The notes: a model not told the origin generated them from the sequence alone. DNA of 64,000 nucleotides from Peromyscus leucopus (GCF_004664715.2 NC_051074.1:20480558-20544557), one strand, 5' to 3'. Counted from the stretch's first letter, positions 1 through 11,069 are shown. Program-made: numbers and translations.

Positions 1-414
1 TGCCAATATAGGCAGAACAGTCTTTCAAATTTCCTGCTTCATTGAAAAGTCTGTCAGATACTATGGGCCTGTAGGCTGAAGATGGATGCCCCAACATTAC
101 AGAGGAACTCTGAGTGACTTTCCAGACAGCCAAATGTCTCTGTTGTTAAATAATATTATATCCTTCTAGGGTCTTTGATGGAGTTGAAGACTACATAGTC
201 ACAGTTGCAGTTTTCCTTAGTTATGATAGAAAGTAAGTTAGGTGTAAAACCTTGGATTCACTAAGATAAGATAGATAATGCATTATTTTCTCTGAATATG
301 CCAACTACAAATGGACAGAATATTATAATTCTTACCTGATGACTGTTTTTATTGTGTATAGTTTTACTATGTTAAAGTTAAAACCTTTCTTTTTATTTGG
401 ACAAAAGGGAGAAA
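1..414 (+). mobile_element. 3' end of class II ERV internal region
   Basis: This resembles the 3' internal end of rodent MYSERV-type (ERVK, class II) elements as I recall them. It ends in a polypurine tract at 401-414 (acaaaagggagaaa), which in retroviruses primes plus-strand synthesis and lies directly before the 3' LTR. Here the LTR begins at 415 (TG) and is immediately interrupted by another insertion. No gag, pol or env reading frame survives; the overlapping open frames at 332-749 on both strands are chance. The left end lies outside the window. Confidence 0.6.
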
Positions 415-416
415 TG

Positions 417-790
417 GTAGGAGACCAGCTCCAACCTGTTGAAGGGTCCTTGGAGGGAGGAGAGAGGAATAAGGAAGTATTAGATAGAAATATAGACAGA
501 GACAATGAGAAAGAGACACAGAACAGCTTTGGGAGGGCCCTGGTCAATACCCAGCCACCTTTATTTATAATGGGCTTTTTATACACTAGCAAGGTGAGGG
601 GCAAAAGACCTCTCCCTTTCAAGACCAAAGCACAACGTACAACTAAGTATAGACATGTCAAAATACCTGGTAACCACACCTTTGGCCAAATCATCCCATT
701 ATGCAGCCCTGCTGGGCAAAGCAAGCTCAGACTTTCTGACCTTGAGTAAGGCCTTACTAGAGAGCCTATATGGGACCCCTCAGAAAATGT
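417..790 (-). mobile_element. LTR-like insertion nested in ERV LTR
   Basis: This block separates the polypurine tract at 401-414 from the rest of its LTR, which resumes at 796 with 'tagaatatt'. The word 'aaatg' occurs at both edges (412-416 and 791-795) and may be the target duplication. Read on the minus strand it has a TATA-like 'tataaaaag' followed about 20 bases later by AATAAA (plus-strand 559-585), the spacing expected of a short-R LTR. I therefore call it a minus-strand LTR. Exact edges and family are uncertain. Confidence 0.45.
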
Positions 791-1108
791 AAATGTAGAA
801 TATTATTTTAAGGTGTGTTACTTTCATTATGTTGCATTTGTTTAACTCTGTGAAGCTGCTTTTCTGTGCCTGTCTAAAACACCTGATGGTCTAATAAAGA
901 GCTGAATGGCCCATATCGAGGCAGGAGAGAGAAATAGGCAGAGCTGGCAGGCTCTGAGAAGAGGGAGGAAGGAGGAGCAAAAGAATGAGGAGGACATCGA
1001 GGGGTAGCCACTTAGCTACCCAGCAAGCCACAGAGTAAGAAATAATGAAAGGTATACAGAAATAGAGAAAGGTAAAAGCCCAAAGGCAAAAGGTAGACAA
1101 GCTAAGTC

Positions 1109-1122
1109 AAGAAAGCTGGCAA
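1109..1122. repeat. Left target-site duplication of L1 insertion
   Basis: The word aagaaagctggcaa recurs exactly at 2139-2152 and brackets the L1-derived block. Fourteen bases is typical for L1-mediated insertion. Confidence 0.85.
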
Positions 1123-1665
1123 AATCTCCCCTGGGAATTCAGCTCAGCCTGGTAGACTCAGTCTAGGCAGGTCCAGTCCCCTCCTCCCTACACCAAGGCT
1201 GAGCAAAGTGTCTCAGCATAGGCCCTAGGTTCCAAGAAGCCAGCTCATACACTAAGGACAGGTCCCGGTCCCACTGCCTGGGGGCCTCCTAAATAGTTCA
1301 AACTAATCAACTGTCTTACTTATCTATCCAGAGGGCCTGATCCAGTTCCATGGGGGCTCCTCAGCTATTAGTTCATAGTTCATGTGTTTCCACTAGTTTG
1401 GCTATTTGTCCCTGTGCTTTTTCTAATCATGGTCTCAACATCTCTTGCTCATACAATCCCTCCTCTCTCACTGATTGGACTCCTGGAGCTCCACCTGGGG
1501 CTTGGCCGTGGATCTCTGCCTTGGAGGAGGTAGGAATGGGGGATGGATTGAGGGGGAAGGTGGGGATGGAGGAGGGGAGAGGGAGGAGGGAGGACAGGGG
1601 AATCCATGGCTGATATGTAAAATTAAATTAATTATAAAATAAAATTAAAAGAAAAAAAAAAAGAA
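1123..1665 (+). mobile_element. 5'-truncated L1, 3' region, first unit
   Basis: This matches the 3' untranslated region of a rodent L1. It shares long stretches with the L1 fragment at 13871-14298, including the Pu-rich 'gggaggacaggggaatcc' segment and the tail 'aattaaattaattataaa', and ends in an A-rich tail near 1648-1665. There is no coding potential. A second, different L1 3' end follows immediately. Confidence 0.75.
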
Positions 1666-2138
1666 AAGGCAAGGAGGCTCAATCCTACACAAATATCTAT
1701 AGGCAACTAAGGAACTAAGGAAAGCTAGGAGCAGGAGAAGTCATTTTTCCCAGGGAAGAGCACACAAATTGGTATACATATATACATTTGTGTGTGTGTT
1801 TATTTATATATAATACATTATATATAATTATAATATAAATATAGGAATATATTAATTGCTAAAATTATCATTTCTATATTAAATATTATCAATTAAATCC
1901 ATAAATATATTTAAACATATACAACTATATTGATATATAAATATATTTATTTTTAATAAACAGATATACATGCAATAACAATCAGGAAAAAAAGGAGGCC
2001 ATGAATTTTAAAGAGAACAGGGAAGGGTATATTAGAGGATTTAGAGGGACAAAAGGGAAGAAAGAAGTGTAATTATAATCTCAAAAATAAAATAAAATAC
2101 TTCTATATATATGTATGTATGTATGTATATATGTATAA
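1666..2138 (+). mobile_element. L1 3' untranslated region, second unit
   Basis: This part matches the Lx-type L1 3' end: an AT-rich stretch (1775-1975), then 'ggccatgaatttt', then 'gtaattataatctcaaaaa' near 2068-2090, and a (TATG)n tail. The antisense counterpart of the same motif is at 19960-20060. Together with the preceding unit it lies inside one 14-bp target duplication. Confidence 0.65.
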
Positions 2139-2271
2139 AAGAAAGCTGGCAAGAAACAAGCCAAGCTATAAGGCTGGGCTTTTTAAAGTAGTAATGAGTC
2201 TCTGTGTGTGTTATTTATTTGGGAGCTGGGTGGTGGGCCTCCCAAGAGAGCAAAACCAAACTACAGCATTT

Positions 2272-2346
2272 TGGTGTACCAACATGGAACTAGAGTAAAA
2301 GAAAACCCAACAGCAACGTGGTTTCTCTCTGTACCCTCAGCTCCCA
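2272..2346 (+). promoter_or_regulatory. Decayed lysine-type primer-binding site and ERV leader
   Basis: Directly after the LTR end, 2272-2290 reads tggtgtaccaacatggaac. This resembles the complement of tRNA-Lys(1,2) used by class II ERVs (TGGCGCCCAACGTGGGGC), with one extra base; the other differences are transitions. The following 55 bases look like an ERV leader and stop at a B4 SINE. A primer-binding site belongs after a 5' LTR, whereas the sequence left of this LTR looks like a 3' internal end. Confidence 0.45.
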
Positions 2347-2492
2347 TAGTTGGTTGGTCTGCAAGCCCCAAGAATCCTCCTATTTCCATCTCCCCAGCTC
2401 AGGGATGACAGGTGTGTATTGATGCCATGGGTACTAGGTACCCTGGGTGCTATAAATTGAACTCAGGTTCTTGTGCTTGTACAACAGGGATC
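2347..2492 (-). mobile_element. B4 SINE
   Basis: On the minus strand this reads as a B4-type fusion SINE: an ID/tRNA-like head ('gaactcaggttcttgtgctt' side) joined to a B1-like part ('ctccccagctcagggatgac'). It is strongly diverged. Confidence 0.5.
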
Positions 2493-3127
2493 TTCCCGAT
2501 CTGTCTCCTCATTTCCGAGTGCAACTTTGATGAATCAGAGAGAAGGTCTTTCTTATGGAGTCAGGAGATGCTGCTTTGTCGCCTGACTCCAGTGCCCCGC
2601 CATTTGTCCTTGTAGTGACGCCAGGCTGCAGAGTATGTTTGGAGGCTGATTCTTTACAGCCCCAATCTTGGGGGTTGGGTATTTCTCCTCAAGAAGTTCT
2701 AGATATGTCAGCATCGCACACGTCACAAAAGCAACTGGCCAACTTTGATGGGCTTCAGAACTGGCTCTTTGGTGAGATTATTTTTTAAAGCCTGGGTCCT
2801 TTTTATCAATTCCTTTCCTGAAACAGTTGTGTTGACATAGGGACGGTGGAAGAAAGCCTTTAGACTGTACAGGGGGAGAGTGAGAGATAGACGGAGACTT
2901 AGTTAGGTTGGGGTTGGGCCCCAGCACACTGAAACAGAATCACACACTGGCAAGGTGCCTCCAGGTAGAGAAAAGGGTCCCTGTGGAGAAAGAGGTGTTG
3001 ATGGCCAACTGCAACAGATCTGAGCCACTGACAGGGCAGGAGAGTGGATAATGACAAAGGAGGCCCAGACTTCACCACGGGAGCTTTCAGATCATCCTTC
3101 TGATGCACCGACCACAATCTTCCTTCA
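2493..3127. other. Unique sequence, no feature seen
   Basis: No recognisable repeat or convincing coding frame. Short open frames here (2555-2788 plus, 2899-3117 minus) show no family similarity that I recognise. Confidence 0.5.
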
Positions 3128-3215
3128 ACTTAATTGCTGATTTAATAATTTACTGAGTGCCCACAACTGCCAGGCACAGTGCCAAGCCCTAGGGGTGGCA
3201 AGATAAAGTGTTCAT
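3128..3215 (+). mobile_element. Ancient MIR/L2-like fragment
   Basis: It contains the old mammalian motif 'atttactgagtgcc...ccaggcacagtgccaagccct', the decayed form of the widespread 'ttgagcacctactatgtgccagg' signature. Confidence 0.4.
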
Positions 3216-3954
3216 AGCCCAGTGCACTTCCGGTCCTCCGTAGCTCCGGGCACACATGATGTTGGAGAAAATGAAGATAGCGGAAAGCTGGTTGAGGTTA
3301 GGGGTTAAAAGAGGGCGACATGAAGAGAAGACTTGAAGACACAGGTATCTTCTCAAAAAGGAAGAACTTCTACATTACTTCATCACTTATCAAAGATACT
3401 ATCAACAGGATGCTTCCCCCAGCCCCTGCCATTTTCCTCCCTGCCTTTCACACGGCTGGTGGAAGAGGAAAAAGTCAGTTAAATAGACAAATTATCTCCT
3501 GTGGTGTTGGAACAATTTTGTACAGGACATTTTTAATGCGTGCCAACACTTAGGAATGCTCTTATCGCCTGCCATCTCTCCCCCACTAAGACTCTTTCGA
3601 GAAGTTTGTGTGACATTCTGACATAAAATCAGCATGTGTCCCCAGTAAATCAACAGCAGCTATTTTACAACGCAGACTGTATCCCAAAATACCATCGCGA
3701 ACCAGGGAGGAGAGCTATGGGGATGCCCGTGTTTACAGAGCACCCTGGTGGACCCCGGCTTTCTGAGTGGTATGGCCATGAAGAGACGGTGTCAGTGGTA
3801 GCTGGAAGACGGTGGCCTGTTAAATGGAGGGGCAACAGTTGGGAGTGGGTGTGAGCTGCAGGTTAGCGATGCTGGTGTGATGGTGCAGCCACACACACAG
3901 GAGTCATGTTTCTTTTGGTTGGAACTTCCGCTCAGAATTTTTTTTTTTAAAAAA
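3216..3954. other. Unique sequence, no feature seen
   Basis: Moderate GC content and no recognised repeat. A ten-T plus six-A run occurs near 3940-3955 at the start of the adjacent SINE. Confidence 0.5.
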
Positions 3955-4150
3955 GGGTCTATTTTACTTGTATGATGTGGCTGTGTGCATGTTTATATGT
4001 GTCACAAGCATGCTGGTGTCTTCAGAGGCCTGAGGACATTGCATCCCCTGGGAACTTAAACTGGAGTTACAGGCTGTGATAATGTAGTAGGAACCGAACC
4101 CGGGACCCTCTGCTCTTAACTGATGAACCTGAGCTGTCTCTCTAGCTCTC
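3955..4150 (-). mobile_element. B3 (B2-family) SINE
   Basis: Antisense B3: A/T-rich tail side at 3955, 'ggaactt..ctggagttacaggctgtga' in the middle, and the tRNA-like head complement 'tctgctcttaactgatgaac...gctgtctctctagctct' at the right. About 20% diverged by eye. Confidence 0.7.
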
Positions 4151-5455
4151 TGGTTTGTTAGTATCGCCAGGTTTACCCCAAACCAGCTCCCCCATTTCTC
4201 TAGTTGACAGTCCATAGCCATCCTCTCCCAGGAATTCTTACGATGACAAGCACGCTATGGGGACCCTGTGCCACCTGGAAAGCTTGTGTTCTCTGACCTA
4301 CTGATGATCCTAGCATCCCTTTGACAACGACAGTTGCCGCCATCTCAGTTCTCAGCTCTGACTTCAGAAGGTGATCTTGGCACTCCCCCTCATCTTCTTA
4401 CAATGCTCTTTAGAGCCACACGTTTTCCTTAGCCAGTGCCGACACAATCACGGCCCTTGCTTTTCGCAGCAGCAAAGCCGAACGGTAAGACAGCGGCTTC
4501 CCGACATTAGGTGGCACACGGGTAACTCAGGAGCCTGGAAGCTGGTCCTGCGTGCCCGGCCCAGGCAGGCAGCAACACATTCTAGGGACCCTGATTTTGC
4601 AGGTTGGCTGAGGGGTCATCATTATATGAGGTGACTGACACGGTGCCATCTCTGGGGTGATGTGGCTCCCTGCCTGCTTTTGCAGGCTTGTCTATGAGGC
4701 ACAATGCAGCAAGTCCTTGTGGTCAGTCTTAGCGTCTTAGGGGATTCTGGACTTGACCTTGTGACCCAGGTTTTCTGTGGCCTCCCCGCTGCTGCCCCTG
4801 GCTCAGCACTCCAGTAAAGTTGTTTGTTCTACATCCAGGCTCTGCTCTCGACACCTGTGTGCTCAGCCTGCAGAACCTTCCCAAGCCATAGGCAGGGCTT
4901 TGGGCCACGTTGCTTTGGAGCAAAATATGTGATTTGTCTCCACTGACCTTATATCCCCCAAAGGAGTTGCTGAGAAATCTTACTTTCTATCATTTATATC
5001 TGAGGGGGTCAGAATTCTTCCTGATGCCAATAAAAAAAATGTGAATCTAGAAAGCTCACTAATTAAGTATGGGCTTTCCTAGCACTGGCTGCTTTCCTCT
5101 TTAGAGTGCATGTCTCATACTAGAAAGACTCGCTGGCTGGTGTGAGTCATTCATGCTATAGAAAAGATGATCAGGAAACAAGGTGTTGGTTCATATTAGA
5201 TCACAACTATTAACAAGCAGAAAGCATGCCACTGCTAGTGTATGTAGACTGTCATCCAGACATGTTCCAATTCCACCGACTGTTTATAGCACTCTTCAGA
5301 TGGTGTGCAATGCTTTGAATCCGAAGCAGTCAACAGCTTCTTGTGAATTCTCATAGCATCCTATCTCATCACATTTTATCTGCCTTTTATTCTCAATTGT
5401 AGTTGATAATCTATAACTAGCTCCTATGGACTCTGTGGATACCTGTGCACAGATT
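4151..5455. other. Unique sequence, no feature seen
   Basis: No repeat or gene recognised in 1.3 kb. Small open frames (4371-4634 plus, 4729-4923 minus) have no supporting evidence. Confidence 0.5.
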
Positions 5456-5459
5456 ATTC

Positions 5460-5590
5460 TTTTTCAAAGACAGGGTCTTATGCAACCCACATTGGCCTCT
5501 ATTTTCTAGCTGGCTCTGGGATCAGAACCTTAAAATTTGATGGTCCCCCTTTCACCTTCCAAGTGCTAAGACTGTAGGCATGTGCCAACA
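5460..5590 (-). mobile_element. Old B1 SINE
   Basis: Antisense B1 relic: 'aaagacagggtcttatgca', 'ttccaagtgctaagactgtaggca' (interrupted copy of the canonical 'tgctgggattaaaggcgtg'). It is heavily diverged, so an early rodent insertion. Confidence 0.6.
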
Positions 5591-6650
5591 TACTTATTTA
5601 ATCAAGCTAGACAAACACCACCCACTGGCTGCATCCCCGGCCCACAGCGAGGATTTTAAACATGTTTGTTGAGTGTAAAATACTTTGACAAGGTTGTCCT
5701 AATACTGCAAAACAACCAAGTTGGAAATGTCAGAAGCTCTGCTCCTTCCCTGCTTGGTTAGTGCAAGGTGTCTGATGAGGTGGGGACCTTCTCAGCCTAT
5801 CCCAGACCACCCTCAACCGGCAGCTATGAAGTCAGAGAAGCCTGACTCCAAGTGGGAAGTGGTTAATGAGGCTTGTATGAGGTGATGCGGACCGCTCACC
5901 CAAATCACCGTGGAGTCTAATTAATAAGCACAGTCTTGACTGGCTTGTGAGTGCAAGAGTTTTCATGCGTGGTGACCTTGCCAGGGAGAGCTTGTGGGAG
6001 AGGATTCTCATAGAATGTCAGAAATGGCCATTTCCTAGGTAGAAGCAGCATGGCTGTGGCAGGAAGCTCTGCCCAGCCCAGGAGATCCCGACTTGACTCT
6101 TCCAAGTGAACCACAGAAGACCTCCTGGACTTCCAAAGAATATGTCGTCTGTCTGCTGCTGACTTTACAGAGGCCGAAAGGCAGAGAAAGGATGGAGTCT
6201 AAGGAATATTAGAAATGGAGCATCAGCAGTGCTACTTTCCTCTCCAAGACTCCTGTTCAGCCTGTGTTACAGCAGACAAGATGTAAGATAAAGTCAGTAG
6301 AGACAGCATCCAAGTCGTTCTCTCTGGGAGAGATCCTGCCAAATCCTTCAGGGAAGACTCCTGGGAGCAAAATATTCTAGATCTTTCTCTCATAATCAAC
6401 CGGGTTATATTCCCCTGACCTCAGAAGCAGCCCACTTAGCCCCGCCTTTCCCAGAGACCCAGAAGTTACGTTTCCATGCCTCCTGGAAACAGGGACTGTG
6501 GGAGGAAACACGCTGTCCGTGGCCTTCTGTGTACTGCTCTACTGGGCAACACTGAATGGTCATGATATACATGGAACTGAGTCCTGAAATGCTGGCACTC
6601 AAAATGGCCTTCTGTGTGGCAGGTGTCTCCCATCATCAGCCATAGGTATA
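5591..6650. other. Unique sequence, no feature seen
   Basis: No recognisable repeat or conserved coding frame. Confidence 0.5.
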
Positions 6651-6654
6651 TGTA

Positions 6655-6872
6655 AGTTTGGGCTAGTGAGATGTCTCGGCGAGTAAAAACGCTTCTCCAC
6701 TAGCCTGATGACCTGAGTTTGATCTCAGAAGCCCGAAGTGGAAGGAGACAACTGACTCCAGAAGTCACTCTCTGATCTCCACATAGGTATGGGCCTTCAC
6801 ACACACATATGTACACATACAGTATGTGCGCACATATGCACGGACACACACGGACACACTCGAACACTGGTG

Positions 6873-6912
<40 letters not shown>

Positions 6913-6965
6913 TACACACTGAATACATACAAACACACCAGTAATAAAAACCTTTCTGTGTACAA
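6655..6965 (+). mobile_element. B2/B3-family SINE with expanded CA tail
   Basis: The head 'gggctagtgagatgtctcgg' is the tRNA-derived Pol III promoter region of a B2-superfamily SINE, followed by 'gacctgagtttgatctcag' and 'gtggaaggagacaactgac'. The CA-rich tail has expanded into a microsatellite (6875-6909) and ends in 'aataaaaacc'. Confidence 0.7.
6875..6909. repeat. (CA)n microsatellite
   Basis: About 17 uninterrupted CA units inside the SINE tail, flanked by imperfect CA-rich sequence. Confidence 0.95.
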
Positions 6966-6969
6966 TTTT

Positions 6970-8165
6970 ACCATCATTCATTATTTAATCTGAGTGCCAA
7001 CAATAAGCAAAATGCACAAAGGTTTAGATGCTTTGTCTGCCTGTAGCGATACGTGCTGTAACAGTAGTGAACCGCTTCAGAAGGATACGGCGTGCTTCAA
7101 AGCTGAGAAAGTCCCAGAGCAAAGGAGCAGATGCCTGCTTTGCCCTCTGGGTCTCTTTCATTCCCATCCCACTTGCCCAGACTTCTATTCCCACACCATG
7201 TTTGTGCTCTCAGATGTGAGGGATTCCCCTTTCCCTGAGCTCCTGAACCACATGCTTGGATCCTGGTTCGAAGGGTGCTGAGGATACCCCCAGGGTACTG
7301 GTTCAAATCTAAATCCTAGAGTAAGTGCATCCTGCCCCTAAATACTCACCTGAGTATTCACAAGTCTTACTATCATGGAGCCGGGACTATTGTACGTGTC
7401 TTCTTATGGATTGTGCAGGACGATTATGATGGCCTAGAGTTCTCCCGGAAGAAGTCCGGACCAGATTCCCCTCTTTTAATCCCTTCTTGCTCCAAAGTTG
7501 ATCTGATTAGTAAAAGTGAGATGCAGAAGTGGTGCTCTGAACCTTGTATTAATCTGTGTTTGCTGGAGTATCTACTTCTAGTAGGTGTCTGTACTGGATA
7601 CAAATGGGTACCAGCTGGGCGAAGCAGAAACATCTTTGATTCCTTTCTAGAGCTTACCATGGCCTCCATCCCTTGCTTCACCACCCCCGACCCCCAGATT
7701 AAACACTTAGGCCAGTTTGGAGGTACAGGAAGGCACTTGACCCTCCCAGCTTCAAGGATACAATGCTTGACGTTTCTTTAGACTGGAACCACTTCCCTGC
7801 ATCTGCGTCTGCAAAGGTATTCTCGTTCAAATCTGTGCTCCAGGTGCTATCTCAACAGGGTCCTCCTGCTTCTAGTCACTTATGAATGTTCCTTCAAATT
7901 CAGACTCACGAACTCACTGAGGGTACACCTCACCCTAAAGCTACAGACTCCTGGAAGGCAGGGAACTCTTCTTTAAAAACAAAAGCCCAGACACTTTTCT
8001 ATCCATATTATCTCCCTCAATAGCTTGGTAGGTATCCAATGTATGTTTGACATGAATAATGAGCAAATCATTGAAAATGGAAGATGATTTCTTCCCCAAG
8101 GGGCATGTGTCAGTGCCAGCTGCCAACTGCCAAGACCATAGTATTCCGTACCACGCCCAGGTCTA
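6970..8165. other. Unique sequence, no feature seen
   Basis: Open frames of up to 122 codons occur (7413-7781 plus) but show no recognised domain or family similarity. I treat them as chance. Confidence 0.45.
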
Positions 8166-8167
8166 TT

Positions 8168-8230
8168 GATACTATCACCTCCTAAGCTGTTGATGAGGAA
8201 ACTGAGGTTGAAAAGTTTGGTTCTTCAGTC
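8168..8230 (+). mobile_element. MIR core fragment
   Basis: 'gttgatgaggaaactgaggt' followed by 'gaaaagttt' is the conserved MIR core ('gatgaggaaactgaggcacagagag'). Only about 60 bp survive. Confidence 0.4.
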
Positions 8231-8289
8231 CCTTGAACTACTTGTTTTGCATTGAGAACTTTGCAGAAAGGTGAGCCAACTTCATTTTC

Positions 8290-8508
8290 TTTCTTTAAAA
8301 TTTATTTTATGTGTGTGCATGTCTTGCCTGCCTGTCTATGCACCATATAAATGCCTGATGCCAACAGAAGTCAAAAGAGGGCATTGGATCTCCTGGTACC
8401 AAAGTTCCAGATGGTTGTGAGCTGGCGTGTGGGTGCTGGGGAACTGAACCCAGGTCGCCTGGAAGGGCAGCCTGTGGTCTAACCACTGAGCAACCTCCCC
8501 AGGCTCTT
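8290..8508 (-). mobile_element. B3 (B2-family) SINE
   Basis: Antisense copy: 'aaatttattttatgtgtgtg', 'tggatctcctggtaccaaag', 'gtgggtgctggggaactgaa', and head complement 'taaccactgagcaacctccc'. Confidence 0.8.
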
Positions 8509-8739
8509 GTTTCCTTTGATTCAACATAAAATGGTTGCACATCTCTGTGGAACACAGTGTAACATTTTAGATGCTTGCATACAGCATGTGGTAAAGAAGT
8601 TGATGTTATTAGTGTCCCCATCTACTTTCATTTTTAATATTCCAACATTTTGAGCTTTCTTTCCCAGTCCTTCCCAAACATAAAATACATTTTATAAACT
8701 CTAGTTCACCTGACTGTGCCACAGAACACTAGAACCTAT

Positions 8740-9175
8740 TATTCCAACCTCTTTGGTTTTGTGTTTATTATTCTCCAGCTCTTTCCTCCATCCTTCCTAG
8801 ATTCTACCATTCACGAGTTCATTCTTTTGTACTCTGAAATCAACTTGTTTATTTTTCACATATTTCAGAGATTCTTTGTCCTTCTGTGCATGTCTTGTTT
8901 CAGTTAGCACATGCTTTCCAGTTCCAATAATATTGCCTTTTTATGACTGAATGGCATTCCACTGAGCATATGTACTATATTTAAAAATCCATTCACTAAC
9001 GAACACCTACCCTGGTCCCATATTTTGCCTATTATGAGTAGTATTATAATGAATGTAGGGATGCAGGTGTTTCTTTGAACACTCCCTTGGTTCTCTGCCT
9101 AGTTGATCCCACAGTCGATCTACAGTCAGTTTTGAGGAGCCTCTGCACATTTTGAAAGGTTGATTAAATTGGCTG
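8740..9175 (-). mobile_element. Ancient L1 3' region
   Basis: On the plus strand this reads as antisense L1: 'gactgaatggcattccactg', 'ccattcactaacgaacacct', 'attatgagtagtattataat', 'gaggagcctctgcacatttt'. These follow the order of the old mammalian L1MA-type 3' end. It is strongly diverged. Confidence 0.6.
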
Positions 9176-9179
9176 ACCT

Positions 9180-9840
9180 TGACATGGCTGAAGTGACAAG
9201 GCACACGTGACCTCATGTCTAGTGGCTCTAACACCTTTGTGTTAAGTGTCACCTAGCACTGTGCCCTGCACCACAGAGCTGATCCAGGACCAGGGCCTGT
9301 TATTTAGGCTATTATGGCCTTTGTCATAGGAAGCATGACAGGTCCAGTGTACGTGTGTGTGAACATATTGCCCATCATCTCTAAGTCTGATCTGTCATTT
9401 CTCAACAGTGTCTGCAAGAGGAAACAATCTTTGTGTCAAACTGGCATGGAGCAGGCAGTGGTTTTTCCTCAGAAGTTGGGTCACTCCATAATGCCCAGAA
9501 TTTAACTGATGCCTGATCAAATTCAAATCTCATTTGAATGTGGAAATTAAAGTCCTCTACTGTGAACTTTGAGGGATTTTGTCAACATCAGATAATACTC
9601 CTCCATGATAATTACTGAATTTAATCTCATATAAGCCTGATAACAGGCATTTCTCCTGACAGCTGTGGGACTGCTGGGCTTGTTTCTGAGCAGTGAGGAG
9701 CAGTGTCTGCCATGGGCCCGAGTGTAGCATGAAGAAGAAATGGGGAGTGGCTAGCACAGGATAGGAAGGCTGAGATAGACACCCCTGTGCTGTCTAGTGC
9801 TGTGTGCAGGTGCTATTCCAAATCAGAAAGGCATTCCAGA
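9180..9840. other. Unique sequence, no feature seen
   Basis: No repeat or gene recognised. Slightly AT-rich around 9500-9660. Confidence 0.5.
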
Positions 9841-9842
9841 TA

Positions 9843-10415
9843 TGTACACACACACCACACACACAACACCCCCCCACACTACACATTACACATAACACAC
9901 ACATTACACACATATGACACACACACTGCACACACAACACCCCCCCACACCACACACCACACACAACACATACACGTTACACACATACGACACACACACT
10001 ACACATACACAACCCTCCATACACATATCACACACACCACACATTGCACACAAGACACTACACACACATATCACACACACACATGTATACTACACACACC
10101 ACACCATACACACTACATACACACAACACCCCCTCCACACACTACACACAACATGCAACATACACCACAAACACACAACACTCCCACACACCACACACAC
10201 ACACACACAACCCCCATACACATATCACACACACCACACACACACAACCCTGCCTCCATACACATATCACACGTACTACACACACACCACATACACACAC
10301 ATAACACACAAACACAACACACACCATATGCACTATACATACACATACTCAACACACATACACTACATACCACACTCACACCATACATATCACACACACC
10401 ATACACATCACACTT
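9843..10415. repeat. AC-rich, almost G-free complex satellite
   Basis: About 570 bp built from CACA, TACACA and CCCCCCACAC variants, nearly lacking G on the plus strand. A unit around 'cacaacacccccccacac' recurs near 9862, 9927 and, in altered form, near 10124. Because stop codons are rare in such sequence, His/Thr-rich open frames appear in several frames (up to 210 codons); these are artefacts. Confidence 0.9.
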
Positions 10416-10424
10416 TTAAAAGAA

Positions 10425-10780
10425 AGCTTTTAGGAAGGTCGTTCAATAGCACTTGCCTGTGAGTGTGAAGATCAGAGTTTGGTTCCCAGAACCCACATAA
10501 AATGCTAGGTGTGGTGACACACGTTTGTGATCTTGTTGCTGTGAAGGTGGAGACAGGTGGATTCCCAGAGTTCACTGACTAGGCAGCATAGCAGAATGAC
10601 GGAGTCTCAGGCCACTGAGAAACCCTAACTCTGCATGGATGGCCTTCCTGAGGATGCCATCAAAGGCTATCCTCTGGACTTCTTACATGTGCACACATGT
10701 CCATACACTGGCACACACATGTGCACTCTACATACACACGCCCTCTTACAAATATACACACATGTAAAATAAGACTATGT
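10425..10780 (+). mobile_element. B4 SINE
   Basis: Sense B4: 'gttcccagaacccacataaa', 'gctaggtgtggtgacacacg', 'gaggccactgagaaacccta' and a CA-rich tail ('atgtgcacacatgtccatac'). It lies directly beside the AC-rich satellite, whose core may have grown from such a tail. Confidence 0.65.
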
Positions 10781-10784
10781 TTGT

Positions 10785-11065
10785 TCCTGTTTCTCCGCAA
10801 TGTTTTTCCTAAAAACAAAATATTTTTCTCACTTCATATGCCAATCTAGAAATGTTTCAGCCCAAATCTTCATTGTCTGTGATGGATGGGGTGTGAACAA
10901 ATTAGTCAGTGACTGAGTGTGCAGATCCTCCAGACTAACGGGGCAGGAGAAGTCCTCGTCCTCGTCTTCAGCAGTGTAGCCGCTAACAAGATACCAACCC
11001 TGTGGTGGACAGCTCCACACCGATGGTGCCTATCTGGGTGGTCCTTGTTAAACTCAGCGAGTCAA
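10785..11065. other. Unique sequence, no feature seen
   Basis: About 280 bp with no recognised repeat. Confidence 0.4.
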
Positions 11066-11069
11066 TGTG

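Larger units (their letters stand above)
796..2268 (+). mobile_element. Class II ERV LTR, split by L1 DNA
   Basis: LTR sequence runs from 796 to 1122 (about 330 bases) and resumes at 2153-2268. The two halves are separated by L1 material bounded by a 14-bp repeat (1109-1122 and 2139-2152). Joining them gives an LTR of roughly 445 bp ending in 'ctacagca'. An AATAAA lies near 892. It follows the polypurine tract at 401-414 after the nested insertion is removed. The continuation past 2268 looks like a primer-binding site, so this may be a shared or internal LTR rather than a simple 3' LTR. Confidence 0.65.

Noticed and set aside
332..749. Overlapping open frames of 130 and 136 codons on both strands
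   Set aside because: They cover an ERV end and a nested LTR; composition differs from any ERV protein and both strands are open by chance.
9787..10462. Long His/Thr-rich open frames (up to 210 codons) and Cys/Val-rich minus frames
   Set aside because: They arise from the AC-rich satellite, which lacks stop codons in several frames at once; no real protein signal.
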